NCBI RefSeq assembly: GCF_014805625.2
Contig: NW_023998540.1
Location: forward strand, 273,106-337,105
DNA from: Glossina fuscipes
Lineage: Eukaryota > Arthropoda > Insecta > Diptera > Glossinidae
Length of the DNA stretch: 64,000 nucleotides
Reading direction: 5' to 3'
Shown here: in pieces, positions 1 through 14,989 of the stretch
Layout: each line of letters starts with the position of its first letter
Numbering within the stretch: position 1 is the stretch's first letter
The notes under the pieces: generated by a model
The model's input: only the letters and a program-made list of their open reading frames with translations
Database searches by the model: none
Told to the model about the DNA's origin: nothing
Position numbers and translations under genes: made by a program

Positions 1-2585
1 AACGGAGAAGATTTGTATTCATCTTAAAAATTACATATATATATACACGGAGGTGGTTTTAAAAATTATGTACATGTACACGTATATATATATATATGTA
101 TATATCATTAAGCGTAGTCTGTCCGGAAATTATTGAAAGGCGGTTATTCCTCATGTTTATAAAGTGAACACAAGACTTCTCTGTTCGATATATCGATTGC
201 CTTTTTGTATTCATATCTCATAGTTGCAAGTTGGATGCAACGTAGAGCATAAGAGGACAGAGAACGAACAGAATGATGTTGTATGTTTTAATATAAAAAC
301 TGATTTAATTGAACTTGTAAACTTCTGGGAGCTGCTGCATTATTCTTTGGAAAATATGCTCTTTATCCGAAAAGTATTAGGCTTAGCAACAATTAAATTT
401 ACTTTTATACTTAAAGAGTGGAAAGGGCGTTAATACGATTTCGATCAGATTGCATTTTCAATTGATAGCAAAGATATTCTATATATAAAAGCACTTTACG
501 ATTATGGCAGAGTGAATTTTTGAAAGTTATGTTCAAAATCTAGAAATCTAAAATCGATGAATGAAAGCAATGCTGCGGCGCTTAGCGTAGCTCCCTTAAT
601 GCTGACTGCATACATATGCGTATATAAATAAGTATTTGCATTTATATGTGTTTTCATTGTTACGCTAACGTATTGTTTTCTGTTTGCGTTAACAGGTGTA
701 CATGTTTCGGGCGTTAAAGCAGTTAACAGCTTTTGTTTGGCCTTGTTAAATAAAAACATCCCAACCGGAATTAAATGCTTACAAGTAAAATTACATCTAA
801 AGTTAGAGTAAAAAAGTTTAAAAAAAATTATAGAAAGTCCGGATGGCTGCGATTACGCACAACAATAAGTTAATGAAGCTGCGAATGTACTGAAAATGAT
901 AATCTCTTCCTTCAGCAAGGATGGTAATGAATTTTTCTAAGCAAAGTAAGAGTTGAACTAAATACTTTTCAAAAATCGAGTACAATTTCGATTTTTGGCT
1001 TTTTTTTTTGTTTCCACTTAAGTCATAGCATCCTTTAATTGCGGAAGGATTTATTAACTTATTGACACAAAATGCATTTGTCCTAGGAAGTAGTTTGTTT
1101 AGACAGATGGAAAAAATATCTCAAAGCGTATCGTTTTGATATCTACAAAGGCAATATGAAGGCGTAGTCTGTCTATAAGTTTAAGCTTAAGCTGAGTCCA
1201 AGCTTATGAAAGCCAATTTATAGGAAAAGTGATTGCAGACGATAACATTGTTGGGCTTAGTAAAGATAAATCCCCAAGTTTAGGTAATTTGTTCATAACT
1301 TTTCTTACGTTTTTTGCATTTCGATATCATTCGAAGGCGACCAATTCGGAAAGATGCCATCTGGCTGACTCGGCCTTTACGCTTCATAATTTCTTTTTCT
1401 TAAATTAAGAGAGGCAAGCGCATCGAAAAACAAACAAGGGAATGGAAGATAAGAGTTGGAAAGGCAAATAGACAAGAAAGTGAAGAAGAGTAATTAAGAG
1501 AAAAGAAGACAAAAGAACAGAAGAAGACAAGAAAAACAAAGAAAAAAGGAAAATATCTTACAGTCGGGTAAGGGCGAGTATTAGATGCCCTACACGTTAT
1601 TGCTTAATTCTCATTTTTATTTGCTGGGGTTTCTGAGCAATCACTTAGTAGTTGTCCTCTGTCTGTGAACTACGATGGCGTCCAGAAAGAAATGGGAAAG
1701 GAAGGAGTATATCCGATCAGTAAGTGTACCGAAGTCCGTCCCGCCGCTCTAGGGAACTGAACGCAGGTTTTTACTAAGATGTGCGTTACGAAATATCCAA
1801 AACTAGATTTTCTTACCGCAAAAAGGGTTATATTTGAAAAGAGTTCCGAAGTAAAAGTTAAAATCGATTCAAAAAATGATCGGTATAATAAAAAGTGGAC
1901 AGGTTTTAAGTCATTCTGTCACGTCAGGCAACACAAGTCAAACAGCTTGTCATTTTATTAGCAACCCTACGAACTTATTGAACGCAGGTTGACATTCTCA
2001 ACAACTTCATATATCCTACAACAAAAATGACTTTACTCAATATTTTTTATAATAAGGTGAAGTTAGTTTAAATTATGGGTGCTCTCGATTCGATGCAGCA
2101 CAAACAGTGTTTTCTTATTTGTTTCCCCAAAATTCATAGCAATGACAGTCGCTTATAAAGAGATTTATGTTTTTCTATTTATGCTCAGTATCTATAGTAA
2201 AAGATTGAATTGTTTTCTTAAATTTGAGATTTTGTTTTCGTGTCCTTAAAATGTCCTCAACAATAACAAATTTGATTCCATGTAAATTCTTTTGTCTTTT
2301 TTTATATTTAAGCATACGTACACACATATATATCTATTAGAGTAGGACAGGATTTGTAGTAGTCTAAGTTTTGTATGAACATTTATGTAACAACCACATA
2401 ATTTTTATTTAATGACTTTGAAATTAGAGTTGATGTTACATTCATATATAAAACACAGTAGCTTCGTTCCATGTAAGGATCATTTTTATTATATTCTAAA
2501 GTTATACTCCTCCTTTTTGTTGTTTTTCAGTAAAATTCTAAATATTTATTATTGTCAAGATGGTGTGTCCATTATATAAACATGT

Positions 2586-2612
2586 ACACACACACGCACA
2601 CACACACACACA
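2586..2612 (+). repeat. (CA)n microsatellite
   Basis: A CA run with one G interruption. A second short CA run follows near 2649-2660. Confidence 0.9.
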
Positions 2613-5600
2613 TACGCTCAAGTGTTTTGACAAAGGCATTTACATTAACACACACACACATCTAGCAGTGGTGTGGATGGAAGCAAAAAAAAAAAGAAGA
2701 AAACACGAAAAACAAAAAAACTAGAGAAAAATTTATTTTTTTATGACTTAATGTGTTTATTTAGGTGCAAGGATAACATTTTCTCACGCCCTGAAAAGCA
2801 ATGCCACAGGATGAGTGGCAACAAACAATATTTACGTTTCATTTGCATATCGTGTGTTCATCCGCATATAAAAACCTTTACCTCTATCTATCTTTCTTTC
2901 TTTATCTCTCTCTCTGTTCAGCTACGCGTATGTATAGCTTGTATATGGTACATCCATTTCCATTTTTGTGTATTAAAAATACTTGACAGTTAAATGTCAT
3001 AATTTAACAGTTTGATATGTTCTAACATAACAAAAACATGCGCATCAATTCGAGCAGTGCAGCATGAAGACACAAACATTTTGTCAAGTGTATAAAAATC
3101 TTTGGAGAAAAAACAAAAACAAAACAAGAAAAGCAATAATAATACCAACAGCTACACAAATTTTTCAGCCCTTTTTATATTTACCCTCACATGCAGCACA
3201 CAACGAATAAACTCTAATGCATACATCCTTTACCAGGATGTGTAGAAATAAGAGTGAGTTAAAAGGCATCTGTCTTTCAGCTTTTACGACTTATCTAAGT
3301 TAACATTTTTGTATATAACAAAAAAAAAAAAGAAAAAGTAAAACATTTGAACATCGGTTTTGTTTATGTCAAGTCTTATAAGTTTCCTCTTTTTCTTTGG
3401 TTATCACTACTTTAAGCAAATTTCTAGAAAAATTTTTCCGAAGAAGTTTTGCTAAGATTTGGTGACAAATTTTTCGGAAAAACTGCACGATTCCTCATAT
3501 ATAAGAATGCAATATATTTACCTCTTAGTGTTGCACGCTTGTCGCCCTAAGGCATTTAGAAAACTTGGTTTGTTAGGGAAAAGTCTATCGTTTCGAAATT
3601 TATTCAGTTGCGCTTTTAACAAACAGATAAGTTAGGAATATAGCTAAGGAAATCGTACTCGTTTTAGGGGGAATGTGCCTTAGACGTCGGGTATACTAAT
3701 GGAAAAATTGAAGCCATTGGCCGTCTAAATCTTTCGAAGGTTCTCTTCATTATCTGCAGCAATTAAATGTCAATACTTTTGATAAATTTTTCAAAAAATA
3801 TTATAAAATTTTGAGCATTTGTTATTTGGCTTTATGGTTATTGTCAGTTTGATCGTTGCCGATCTATAAGCTCACACATTTCCAATTGTTGCAAACCTAA
3901 CCATGTCGACAACACGTAGTTTGATATGAAAATACATTTAATGTTCTTCATCTTTCTATTTCCCTTTCCTTATGGGTACAGTGTCATTTTTAAGACTTCA
4001 TACCACAGAGATTAGGAAATGTTTTTAATAAAGCATACATACATTCACTATACCAAGGCAAACTTGTCTTACAAACTATTTTATAATCAATAAAGCAAAA
4101 GATCCGATATTTCGTTAATTAAAAGATAAATTATAGTCGACTTGAAAATTATTGGGAGATGTCTTCAGGCCTTGCATTTTAGGAGATAGCGAGTAGCATT
4201 TCGGTTTGCCTGTCTTTCTGTAATTATCCAACGCTGCCTGCCAGTTGTAGCTTTCTATCTCTGAGTTGTAAACTTCCAACAAGAATTAGAATTCTACATA
4301 ACCTGTGAATTTTAATTTTTTTAAAAAACGGAAGAACTCGCGGTTACATCGAAGTTTTGCAAGAGTTTAAGTTGCATAATCTTCCAAATGATATTAAAAT
4401 CTATCACAGATAATTCTTAGCTACCAGTGACTGAAACCAAAAACAAGAAGAAGACAGAAAAAAAATCAAGCAGAGACATTAATGTTTAGGCAAAGCCAGC
4501 CATTACGTACCCTACATCGTTTCCCTTAGCACAGTCATTCATTTGCTGTCGTAATAATACATCAAAAGTTATACATTATTTTTATGTAAGGCTTACTTTC
4601 CATGAAAGTCCGCCCAAGGATGCCCAAAACACTCCACGCGGCGATCTAAATATCGCAAACTTAATTTACTTTCTAAAAATTTTGTTATTTTTCAGTGTCC
4701 GTTGTAAAAACTAGACAAACTAGAAAACTTTCTCTTCATATAAGAGCTTGCTTTTCAGGATAACCGAGTCTACAAAATAGACGTATGTGATCCAAATTCG
4801 CTGTCGTTCATTTTTTGATAAACTATCCTCTATCAAATTTTTCTCAAGGGCTATCCATGAGTAATCTTATATGGGGTGTGGTCCAAGAAATGGACACATG
4901 CACTTACCGTTCGCATCAAATTACTACTGTCAACAAATTTTCATTATAAAACATTAACAATTGGTCCTTTTGGCATAAAAGCGTTTACATTTCCTGAGAA
5001 TTGTTATAATAGCGCTGGATTCCAAAAAACAGACTTATGTGACGCGAATTCGGTAAGCTTGACTTCTTTATCAACTTCTTGTTATCAACCAGTTTGCACC
5101 ATTAAATATCCAAAATTAGTTCTTTGCATTCACTAAGGATTCAGTTTTCGTACGAAAGGTTATATGAGAGGAGGTTCAAAATATTACCCTACCTGAACCA
5201 AATTGTTCATATCAATTTACAATGTCGAAACGCTATTACTTAGCGACTTTTGTTGAGAAATTTTCTAAATTGCAATTTTGCTCCATACAACATCTTTTTA
5301 AAAGAAGACATTATATGGGGAATGGTCGAAAAAATCGAGCGATCGGAACGAAAGCACATCACGCAAAAATACATGGACTTCAGACGAGCAAACAAGCTTA
5401 GATCGGTTTAGAAAGCTGTTCTGAATCGATCGATAAGTGGCAACTCTATGTTAAGGCTTTCTAACTGTTACAAAGATAATATACGCTACACCCTGAGCGG
5501 TGGACTCAAATCCTCATATGAAAACGTGACCCGATGTTGTTCAAATTTAATATTAATTTTTCTGCTAAAGAATTTATTATTCTTTATGTGTTTTTCTCAT

Positions 5601-6028
5601 CGAATACGAAAAGTTGGATGCTGTAGTCGCATCAAGTCTTACTCTTTACGCGCATGTTTATAGGGGAAACGGTCCAAAAGCATCTATGGTATTTCCATAT
5701 CAAATCATTTATGTCATTATAAATACTAACTACTAAATATTATATGTTGGTGTCATAGAAACTCTTCCTCTCTCTCTTTCGTGGAAGGCATCTGAAAAAA
5801 ATCGTCCCATCTAAGTTATGTGCATTTGTTTTGTGTGCCAATTTGTCGCCGAATTTGGTCGCACAGTGCTACAAATAGTAACTCTTCCACTTATGTAACG
5901 TTATTTGTGGAAATAATTACTTAACTGAACTGAATGTTAATAAAATTTGGAATTGTGTTTCGTTGTAAGGGATAAGTGGTTTTTCTTCATGAAAATTATC
6001 TTTTTAAGTGAATGAATACAAATATACT

Positions 6029-6049
6029 TATATATATATATATATATAT
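6029..6049 (+). repeat. (TA)n microsatellite
   Basis: A pure TA run. Similar runs occur at 12806-12829, 20357-20379, 34185-34206, 57630-57658 and 60643-60662. Confidence 0.9.
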
Positions 6050-6949
6050 GTATACACGGATATATGATGCTTATGAGCATAAAGAGTCCTGTACATAAGG
6101 TTAGTACATGATAGTATGAATAAGAGAGCAGCAGTGGTATTTGAAATTAGTGATGACAGTTTATTTTGAATAATTGCTTTTTTTAAAGGCCCTACAATTA
6201 TAGGAAAGGGCTAAAAACCAAATGAAAAAAAAAAAAAAACAACGAATAAATACAACGGCACATATGTAAATACACATAAAAATTGAATTTCTCGCGGTAT
6301 ATTGTTTCATAAAAAATATGAAAAAAAAAACAAAAATAAAAGGGCAAACACTTAAAAGATTATTAAGTGTTTGGCGGACATTTGAAGTGTTTAGAGGAAT
6401 GAAACTTTGGTACGGTAACGATTTTATATAATTAGTAATATTGTAAACATTGTCACACAATTTAAAATTAAACAAGAGTTCAATACCTTTGTTGCATATA
6501 GTGACAATATATGCATTGACAGTACGCATTGCAAGTACACTAGGGAAAGAGAAAAAAATTCTGGTGTGCTTGACAGCATTTAAAATAGGAAAAAAACTCA
6601 CCTCCTGCACAGAAATATTACGAAAAAAAAAAAAAAGAAGAAAATTCATAAAAATAGGGTTGAAGAGCTCTTAAAAACGAACTCTTTGTATTACAGTATC
6701 AACAATAATATCAATGGAGTAACGGCAATAGAATCATCGAAAGCAGCATCTATGACAGCTTAACACTTTAAATAAAAAAATAAATAAATTACAAATATTT
6801 TTCTATTTTTTTTTTTTTTCGTTATTGGGATTTTTTATTTTCGTAAAAGTTTTGTAGAAGTTTAAGTAAGTAAGTATAGTAAGGTGACCAGAGACGTACA
6901 CAGTTGTTTTCGAAGACCTTTACCATCACTCTCATACAGAAGGACTGGA

Positions 6950-7290
6950 GATGTACCCATCTTTCATCATACCAATCGATTCAAATTCATGTTCAGTATC
7001 ACTTTCCGAATCGACCTAAGCTTGCCTGTCCGTCTGTCCGTCTGTCCGTCTTATCATTTTGTGATCAACCTACATCCCGCAAATTTTAATAAATTTTGAT
7101 GAAATTTGGTGCACTAGCCTGTTTTGACCAGAGCTTGTATATGAGTAAAAATCGTTCGGATCGGATCGCTTTTCGACGATTTTCCGTAGAATGATTTATT
7201 TTGAAAAGTCGTTACATGAACAACTGTGTTAAGCCAAATGGTTGAAGAGCCGTGGTCCGCCATAATATTTTTCCTGTCATACTTGTTTTT
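6950..7290 (+). repeat. dispersed repeat, type B copy
   Basis: It contains a TGTCCGTC run at 7024-7048, then GAAATTTGGT, TTCGGATCGGATCG and TTATTTTGAAAAGT in the same order and spacing as the copy at 29.55 kb. It ends in a T-rich tail, TCATACTTGTTTTT. Short open frames on both strands here are by-products of the repeat. Confidence 0.7.
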
Positions 7291-8373
7291 GTCTTTCATA
7301 TATCAGGTTCTTTTGTCCTCCGCTTTTGCATAAGCAAAAAAAAAAAATAAATGCATAATGAAAGACCTAGGAAATGCTTCACTCGAACACAGTCGTACAG
7401 TTAGTTGGTTTTCTAAGCAGAAAAAATATAGATATCCCGTTAAGAATTCCCCTTTGCTTTTGGCATATGAGTATTCACTAGTTTACTATAAACTATAAAT
7501 TGTTGGACATTTACTGTTATAAGTTTATTTGCGTTTTAACTGGAAATTTATTATGCTTATGAGCAAGTTTAACTGATTGCCTGTGCATACATCCATCCGT
7601 CCTTGTCAGATTTCGACATACAAAAAAAAAAAGTATTGATTGGTGTGTTAATTACTGCTGCAACAATTCGATCATCTCGTTGTCCATGCAAAGGCTTTCA
7701 ACCACGGACTCTGCGAGCACACAGCTAGCATATAATTGATATTGTTTCCTATTACTAACCTCAAAGTTTTAACTTTAGATTAACCAAAAAAGATTTCATT
7801 TATCCAGTTTTCATTTGACTTGTAGATGACATCTCGTTAGGGAAGTACCAGATCTTTTATTAACAATTTTTATTCCTAGCTTTTTTAAAAGATTAGCAAT
7901 CCCAAGCACATCACAAACATTCTTGAGAGTTAATATTTAATATAAAAGTAAAATTCATAAGAAAGCTGAACAATCTAAAAAAAAAAAAATATATATATAT
8001 AGATATATATATATATATGTATGAGTAATGGAGACATTAGTTGCATTTCTATATAAATATTTTCAATAGTGCATGATATCATCAGTATTTATTACTGATG
8101 TAGATTATATAAAGAAGTGCTTAACAATTGTTGTCCAAAAGTGCTGTTGAATGACAGAATAAAAAATAAAAAATGTTTCGAACGAAGAAGAGTATATACG
8201 AATATGTTATACTGCAACACTATTGCAAGTGTGTGACATGTTTCAGACATAAAATAATGACGCTTTACTTGTATCCACGTTGCATAGACAAACAAGTTTA
8301 TATACCAGCCGATGCCAGAGGCAGGTGCTAAGTTTTTTTGTATAGAGACCTTGTCTTAACAGAGAAACGAAGC

Positions 8374-8388
8374 GACAGAGAGTGAGAA

Positions 8389-8445
<57 letters not shown>

Positions 8446-8449
8446 GAGT
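8374..8449 (+). repeat. (AG)n microsatellite
   Basis: Interrupted AG repeats lead into an uninterrupted run over 8401-8442. Confidence 0.95.
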
Positions 8450-11400
8450 CTGAAAAGTATGAATAATCTTTTTACTTATGTTATTTTAAGAAAGTATAAT
8501 CAAGTTTTGAATAGGTTCATCTTACGGAGCTTCGAAGGAAAATGATTCCTTCTGTAAGAACCTCTTAACGTAAGATATAATTTTTTTCAAGTTTAAAGGA
8601 ATTTATTGAAAAGCATTCAATAGTGAAACAATTGTTTAATAACTTTTCATTTTCCTATAGATTGTAAACTTCTTCACAATCAGTATAATAGTCTTTTCAA
8701 AGTGAAGGGAGCGAGATTTGTAAAAAATCAGGAACGAAACGGAAAAAAAAATTGACATTCTATAAAATATAATGCATATACAAACGTGCACACCATCAGC
8801 AGGGTGCATATACATACACACGTACATTTATACGAATGTCGTTTCTTTCCTGACATTTACGTACGCACACTTAAGTCTTTTTTTACACGGTCTGCTTTTA
8901 CCCGATTTAGCGCAGTTCACCAATTAGAACCAATAAACTTTGCAAAAAGAGTTTTTAAAAAATGTTTGTTTTTAATTTCAGTTTTGACAGTGTTTTACAG
9001 AAACTTATGATTCGTGATCGGAAATCGGTCGATTTATGCCCGCAAATGTATTAGCGATCTAGTCTACTACGCAGTACACGCAAATTTCATGATCACTCTT
9101 CATTTGGCATATCTGCTGATGATAGCATTTGTGTCCAGTCCGTAATAATCGTGCACACTGTGTTGTCAAGTAGCGATAAACAGTCGCGAAATTGATATTT
9201 TTATCCCTAACATCAATTACAATATTTATATATTGGACTTTCGGTCTCAATATTTACTATATACAATAACTTTAATATTTTTTTTCTTTTTTCGTAGTAT
9301 GTTATATTGGCTTTATTATTACTTTTTTTGCGCGGGCTTTTTCGGAAAATACTTACAAGTTTTTCATTTTATACAATATTTTAAAGTTGTGGTGCACATC
9401 CCCAAATTGACCATGTGTCCGAATATATTTCTTTACACGTTTTCTTCTACACGATTTTCTAGGCAGCATCTTTACCGTGTAAAAAGAGAGTTGGCTACAT
9501 ATACCCTATGTGGATGTGTTTTGGTTGAAGTAATTGAGGTACTTGCATATCTTTATTCATAAAAACTATATCGGTATTCTATTGTTAATACTTTTTTTTT
9601 TACTGTTTTTTAAACTCATGTATATTTGTCTTGTCATGTTCAGCACTACAGATTACGTTCTGCATACAGAGAGTTACAATGCATTGTGAAAAGAAGACAT
9701 AAAAAATAATAAAAATTTCATATATTTTCTCGTCTCTTTTTTTTTTTTTTTTTTTTTTTTGTTTATATTCGAATATGTTTCTATTTGCTAACGATTCCAT
9801 GCAATGACTCTGATGTGTTGTCATTCTTCATTTTGCAAATTTTTATCATCCATCAACGAAGGAAGCGCTACACTAATTTGCCTATTGTTTACGTAACACT
9901 TGCTGAGAGCAATAAGGACCTCATTGGATGTATATATACTGCTGATCGAGGCATATAGGGCAATTCTCCCGATCTATCTCCCACTTTTCTGCCCTACAGT
10001 GTGCATAAGAATTTGAAAATTTGACTGATAATCCTAATGCAGTGGTAAAGTTTAAAAAAAGTCATGGTCCGCAACGCGGCAGCGCGCGTACAATTGCTAC
10101 AAACAAAATACAATTTGCAAAATACAATCTGGCACGCGGTTGTCTACAGTATAAGTATACGCATGAAAACCTTTTTACTAACAATATTTGACCTGATATA
10201 ACTTGACATATATATAAGTATATATATATATATATGTATATACATTTTCATATTACACGTTTACAGGGTGCTTAAGATTCACCTCAATAGTATTTGGCGT
10301 GTTTACGAACAGTGCACGAGTGTACATAAAGATGTCAACAGTAACTACTGTCAATTTGTTAGGTGTTCTTTTTAGATGAATTTTCTTTAACATTATTTTG
10401 TATTACATATGCTACAAACATACGCATTTATGAATATATAGATACTTAACTTTTACAACGACAGGTACACTTTGGTACAATAAATACTTTCACCAACGCA
10501 TGAATCAATATACTAAGCGCGTCATTGTTTTTGTAACAAGAAGAAATACTCATCAAAGGCAAGTAAGACACTTATACTCTTATGAAGATTTATGTATATA
10601 TGTAAATGTTTACGTGTCCCTCTGTTTATGCCTATTATCTGCTTTTGGGGAATATGAGAAATGGATTAAAGTAAGCTTGGAAAGGATATTGAAAGCTTGT
10701 AACACATCCCTTTAGAATGGGCGTTCTCTGAATAAAAAACCTAATGTAGTTACAAAGTTAAGTAACGATTAATTAAAAAAAAAAAAAAAAATGAAAACAC
10801 TATAGCGGGACTCGGCTTATCATTAAATACCCTATCTGCTATCCATATAACGATTTTTCGAGATGAGGCGGGAAGCGATAGGAATGGGAGGGAAGCGATC
10901 GAATAGCGATTGCCTTTGAGTGAAAATGGCTCATTGCATCAAATTTCTTTCAAAATATATCAAAAATTGCAGACTGTATGTTCAATACAAGAAAGCAAAT
11001 CACACAGATGGACGGACGTCCATAGATCGATATAATTATAAGCGGTTGCGAGTATTGCATACATTCGATGCCACAAGTAGCATGGGGTATAATAAATACC
11101 CCAAAAAGTTAAAGAAAGAAAATAAATTTGGAAGCATTGCGAAGAATTATACCTCTATACTAGTTTCTCTTGTAACAACTTCGATTTTCTCATCGGGAAA
11201 GAGGCTCCCTCCGACTAAGATCTAAGCATCTATCAAGCGAGCTGTTGATCATAAACTTTTATTATAAAATTCATATTTAAAAGGATCGTTTAAGAACGTT
11301 AAGCTATACATGATGCCTTTCTCATTATTATGAAGTGGATATGCAGCATATATGAACATAATTTTCTTCCAGATTCGCGGTAATAGCTCTTCATAAACAC

Positions 11401-12521
11401 CATATCATACCATCTGTGCTAAGTGTTCTACGTCAACTAATTAATTTCTTGATTTAACAGAAGACGGTGTAAAACGCATGCTTCATACTTAGGGCGAAGT
11501 AACTTACCCCCTTTTATCGCACCTGGTAAGACTACATTTAAAATATAATAATAATATTATATATGATTAAAATCTCAAGTACGCTAGAATTTTGAATCAA
11601 GCCTTTGATGGAAGTGCTTAAGGCTTTGGTCTTAGCATTTATTTCTCTGGCTAAATTAATAATCACAATAATAACAACAAGTAGAAGAAGAAAAGAATAA
11701 GATTCTACATTAATCATTCAATCAACTATTGCTTATTTAGAAGAAGAACAAGAAGAGGAAGACGCAGTGTATCAATACCATGGTCATAGTTGTAGTGAGT
11801 GTTCGATAGTTAAAGGCACAACACTTTTCGATTGGGCACACAATGACTAGCCTGGTCTTTCTTGCCCTAGTCATTCTTCTACGCGTCTAGAAGGCATGCT
11901 CTGAATGATTGGCCACGTAAATAAACTATGTGTTAGCAATAATTCCGTGATTTATAAAATCCAGGAGTCACCACAATGTCCCCACAAGCTTAGATGGAAA
12001 AGCTCATAGAGTAAATACGCTCATCCGAGGTCAGTAAGTCTACTAATAACGCATAAAAAAATTGCAAAATTTTCAAAATGGAATCGAAAGTTCTCGTAAA
12101 ATTTTATCAGAAACCAAGAAGAACTCATATTACATAAGGCCTTCAAATTTGTTCGAGATCTTTGGAAATTATTTCAAAAGTTGTAATATTAGGTCATAGG
12201 TTCGCAAAAGATTACCGCGTTGTGTGGAGTATGCATAAATATAAAAACTAAGCAAACAATTATTTAAATTATAAAAATATTAATTGTTTATTCAAAAAAA
12301 AAAAAAAAAAAAAAAAGTGCTAAAACAATAAGTTAGAGAAATGATAACAATATAGGGGATATAATTAATTGAAGGAGTGTGGAGTGACGCAATCAAAATG
12401 TAATATGAAGTCAAAATACCCTGCGGCGATTATGCCTTTCAAAAATTTTCCTCTCCACTTTTTATTATAATTTGCAGAAGAAAAAAATATTTTTAATTAG
12501 CAACTCATAATATTGCCTTTT

Positions 12522-12579
12522 GCCTGCCAGCATATATATGTTTATATATAAAAATAAAGAATATTGAATGCTGGCAGGC
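12522..12579 (+). repeat. perfect 12-bp inverted repeat with 34-bp loop
   Basis: GCCTGCCAGCAT at 12522-12533 is matched exactly in reverse complement by ATGCTGGCAGGC at 12568-12579. The loop is AT-rich. The stem is too short for a standard microRNA precursor. Confidence 0.85.
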
Positions 12580-12800
12580 GTACGATGCGTACGATATATG
12601 TGAATAGGCGCACGCATATACACACGCAATTGTTCATCGATGACATTTTTCCAGTTCATTGCAAATGAAGAAATAAAATTTATTTTATATTTATGATCAT
12701 TTATTATGCATGAATAACACATATACATTTGTATATCGCTATACAGCATACGTGCATATGTACGTAAGTAATTGATACGTTAGCGTGAACTGTACACGTT

Positions 12801-12833
<33 letters not shown>

Positions 12834-14970
12834 AGGCTCCTAGATGTAAATATTGGTGAAGCACGCCCTCAAATTGATTTTTGTATCTGCATAAAAACAT
12901 GTGTAAAGTTTCAATATTACGAGCAAACAAGTGCATTATGATTATCCTAAGTGTTTAATGACGCTGATGTTATTAATGGTTGGATGTGTTTATCTTTTCG
13001 TTTCTGTTGTGTAGAATATTGGAATTTATTTTATTTTTTCACTTTTTTTTTTTTTTTTTTAATAAAAATTAAAAATTTTTTCTCCCCTGTAAATATTTTT
13101 TTTTTTTTTTTTTTTTTTTTTTGTTATTATTAACAAGTGATATTATAAATGAAAAAAAATTAAAAATTATTATATATTTGACAGTTTTGTTCTTATATAC
13201 GTATTTTGAAATTGTTTTCTTTTTCTTTATGTTTATAAATTATAGATCACAAAATTAAGTTTAGTTTACTGTACACACTACGCAAGATTGCGTTATATTA
13301 CATTTATGTTTTCAAATATCACACTTGAAAATATTCACCAGAAAAAGCTTATATTCTTGGTCCGTCCTTCACTTTGACTTTTACTTTGGGATCGCTAAGA
13401 TGGGGATAGAAAGTTATGATGTGGCGCATGTGAAATTAGTGGGTTTATGACTCTTTTTTGCTCATAATTCACCCTAAAATACTTTTACCGAAACCAAAAA
13501 ATCGAAAACAAAATCTCACACGCGATTTAAGGGGGAATCGCTCTAACTTCACGCCGGCAATTTACAAAATACTTTCGTGTTCCCCATATGGAGGAGGAAG
13601 TGCGGTGATATTGGTATTATATTCGAAACTTAGTAAAATAAGGGTCACTGTCTCATTGTGGAAATATATGGCATTTGAAAGCTTCTGCCGCCCGCAGTGG
13701 ATAAGTATTGAAAATATATGCAATTATATGCAAAAAATATTCTGGACTCCTGCAGTATAACTCGAAAGATATAAAAATAATCACAATTAAAAGCAACGAA
13801 CTTTTTATTTATTTACCCATCGTCTCGTCTCATTCAAAACTATGTTTTAGGTATAAATGTTGGGTATGCGAAATTCGCTTCACGATTTATATAGCTTTTC
13901 ACTTGTCTACTTATATGTAAAATATTTAGGGTAACATTATTCTTCATAGCTGCTCAGCTATGAAAAAACAAACTGAGACACACTTCATGCACGTGTTATT
14001 ATAGTATTTTTTTTTTTTTTTGAGTGCCATCGAATATATCTCAAGAAAACCAAAAAATAAAATATATTGATTTTATTATTACTGTTGTTCAAGTTTAATA
14101 AAAAGAACCACATAATGTCACGAAAAATTATGTTTTATTTCTGTTTCTCGTAGCATAAACGTAGATATACATGTCATTGTACCATAGCATCTTTGTGCTC
14201 TTCTTCAAAGTTCATATTGCAAAGTATGGTAGAGGAGCATCATGCTGTTGAAATTCTTTGCGGTAATGTCGCTGACGCTAGAAAGAATGGAAAGATGTTT
14301 CCTTTGCTGCCGTAGCAATGATTACAACGGCATTCTTTTCACGTCATCTCAACATTGACCTGCTCGCCTTTCAGGAGGTATTTATATAATAAACTATACT
14401 CCACAAACTTAGCACAACGTAACAACACATTCAAGAAGTATGCGAGTTAAGAAGTTTTTCATGTTATATATTCTAGACAAACCGATGAATCAATTCAACT
14501 GGTTTCGACCTTTAACTTGATTAGAAACAAAAAAAAAAAAATAAATTGGATTACTAATATTAGCAGCAGGTATATGATATGATATACTCTCTCATATATT
14601 TAAATATTTAAAGCAGGTTCCGCTTTGCTTATAACGAATATTTAACTAACTTTGCAAGACGATCTAAGCAGATATATAAACATCAAAATTAAGCGTAGTT
14701 CCAGTAAGCTATGTGAAACCGTTGATTTATTCTAATTAACTAAATTGAAAATGCATACCATAATTTCGGACAAGAGAAAAAATTGATGCTTGTTAATATC
14801 TTGATATTGGATTGTACGAAAGAAGTTTCGAATCAAAGCATAATCAAAATCTGTTGTCAACTCAGAAAATCTCATCGCGACTTTTGGCTAGACACAATGT
14901 TATTATAATTTACAAAAACTTAAATATCCTTGCTAAATGCAAGCTTGTATTTATTCTCCTTTTATTAGAT

Positions 14971-14989
14971 ATACGAGGTGTGTTCAAGC
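14971..14989 (+). mobile_element. mariner-type terminal-repeat-like motif (solo)
   Basis: ATACGAGGTGTGTTCAAGC resembles the outer end of several mariner inverted repeats (TACGAGGTGTGTTCAAAAAG). The following 700 bases were read in all frames without finding a transposase, and no reverse-complement partner was seen. It may be a decayed element end or chance. Confidence 0.3.

Larger units (their letters stand above)
1..6940. other. non-coding DNA, left flank
   Basis: AT-rich sequence with CA, TA and A-run microsatellites. A degenerate related block appears twice: AAATATCCAAAACTAG at 1791-1806 and AAATATCCAAAATTAG at 5104-5119, each followed by a GGTTATAT segment. No protein family could be recognised in any open frame. 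Confidence 0.6.
7300..14960. other. non-coding DNA with simple repeats
   Basis: No supported gene. It holds AG, TA and A/T-run repeats, a short inverted repeat at 12.5 kb, and a small GC-richer patch near 10060-10140. A motif GATGGACGGACGTCCATAG near 11010 hints at a further degraded dispersed-repeat copy. Confidence 0.6.

Noticed and set aside
6161..6649. A 162-codon minus-strand frame rich in Phe
   Set aside because: The composition follows from A runs on the plus strand, and no domain or conserved motif is visible.
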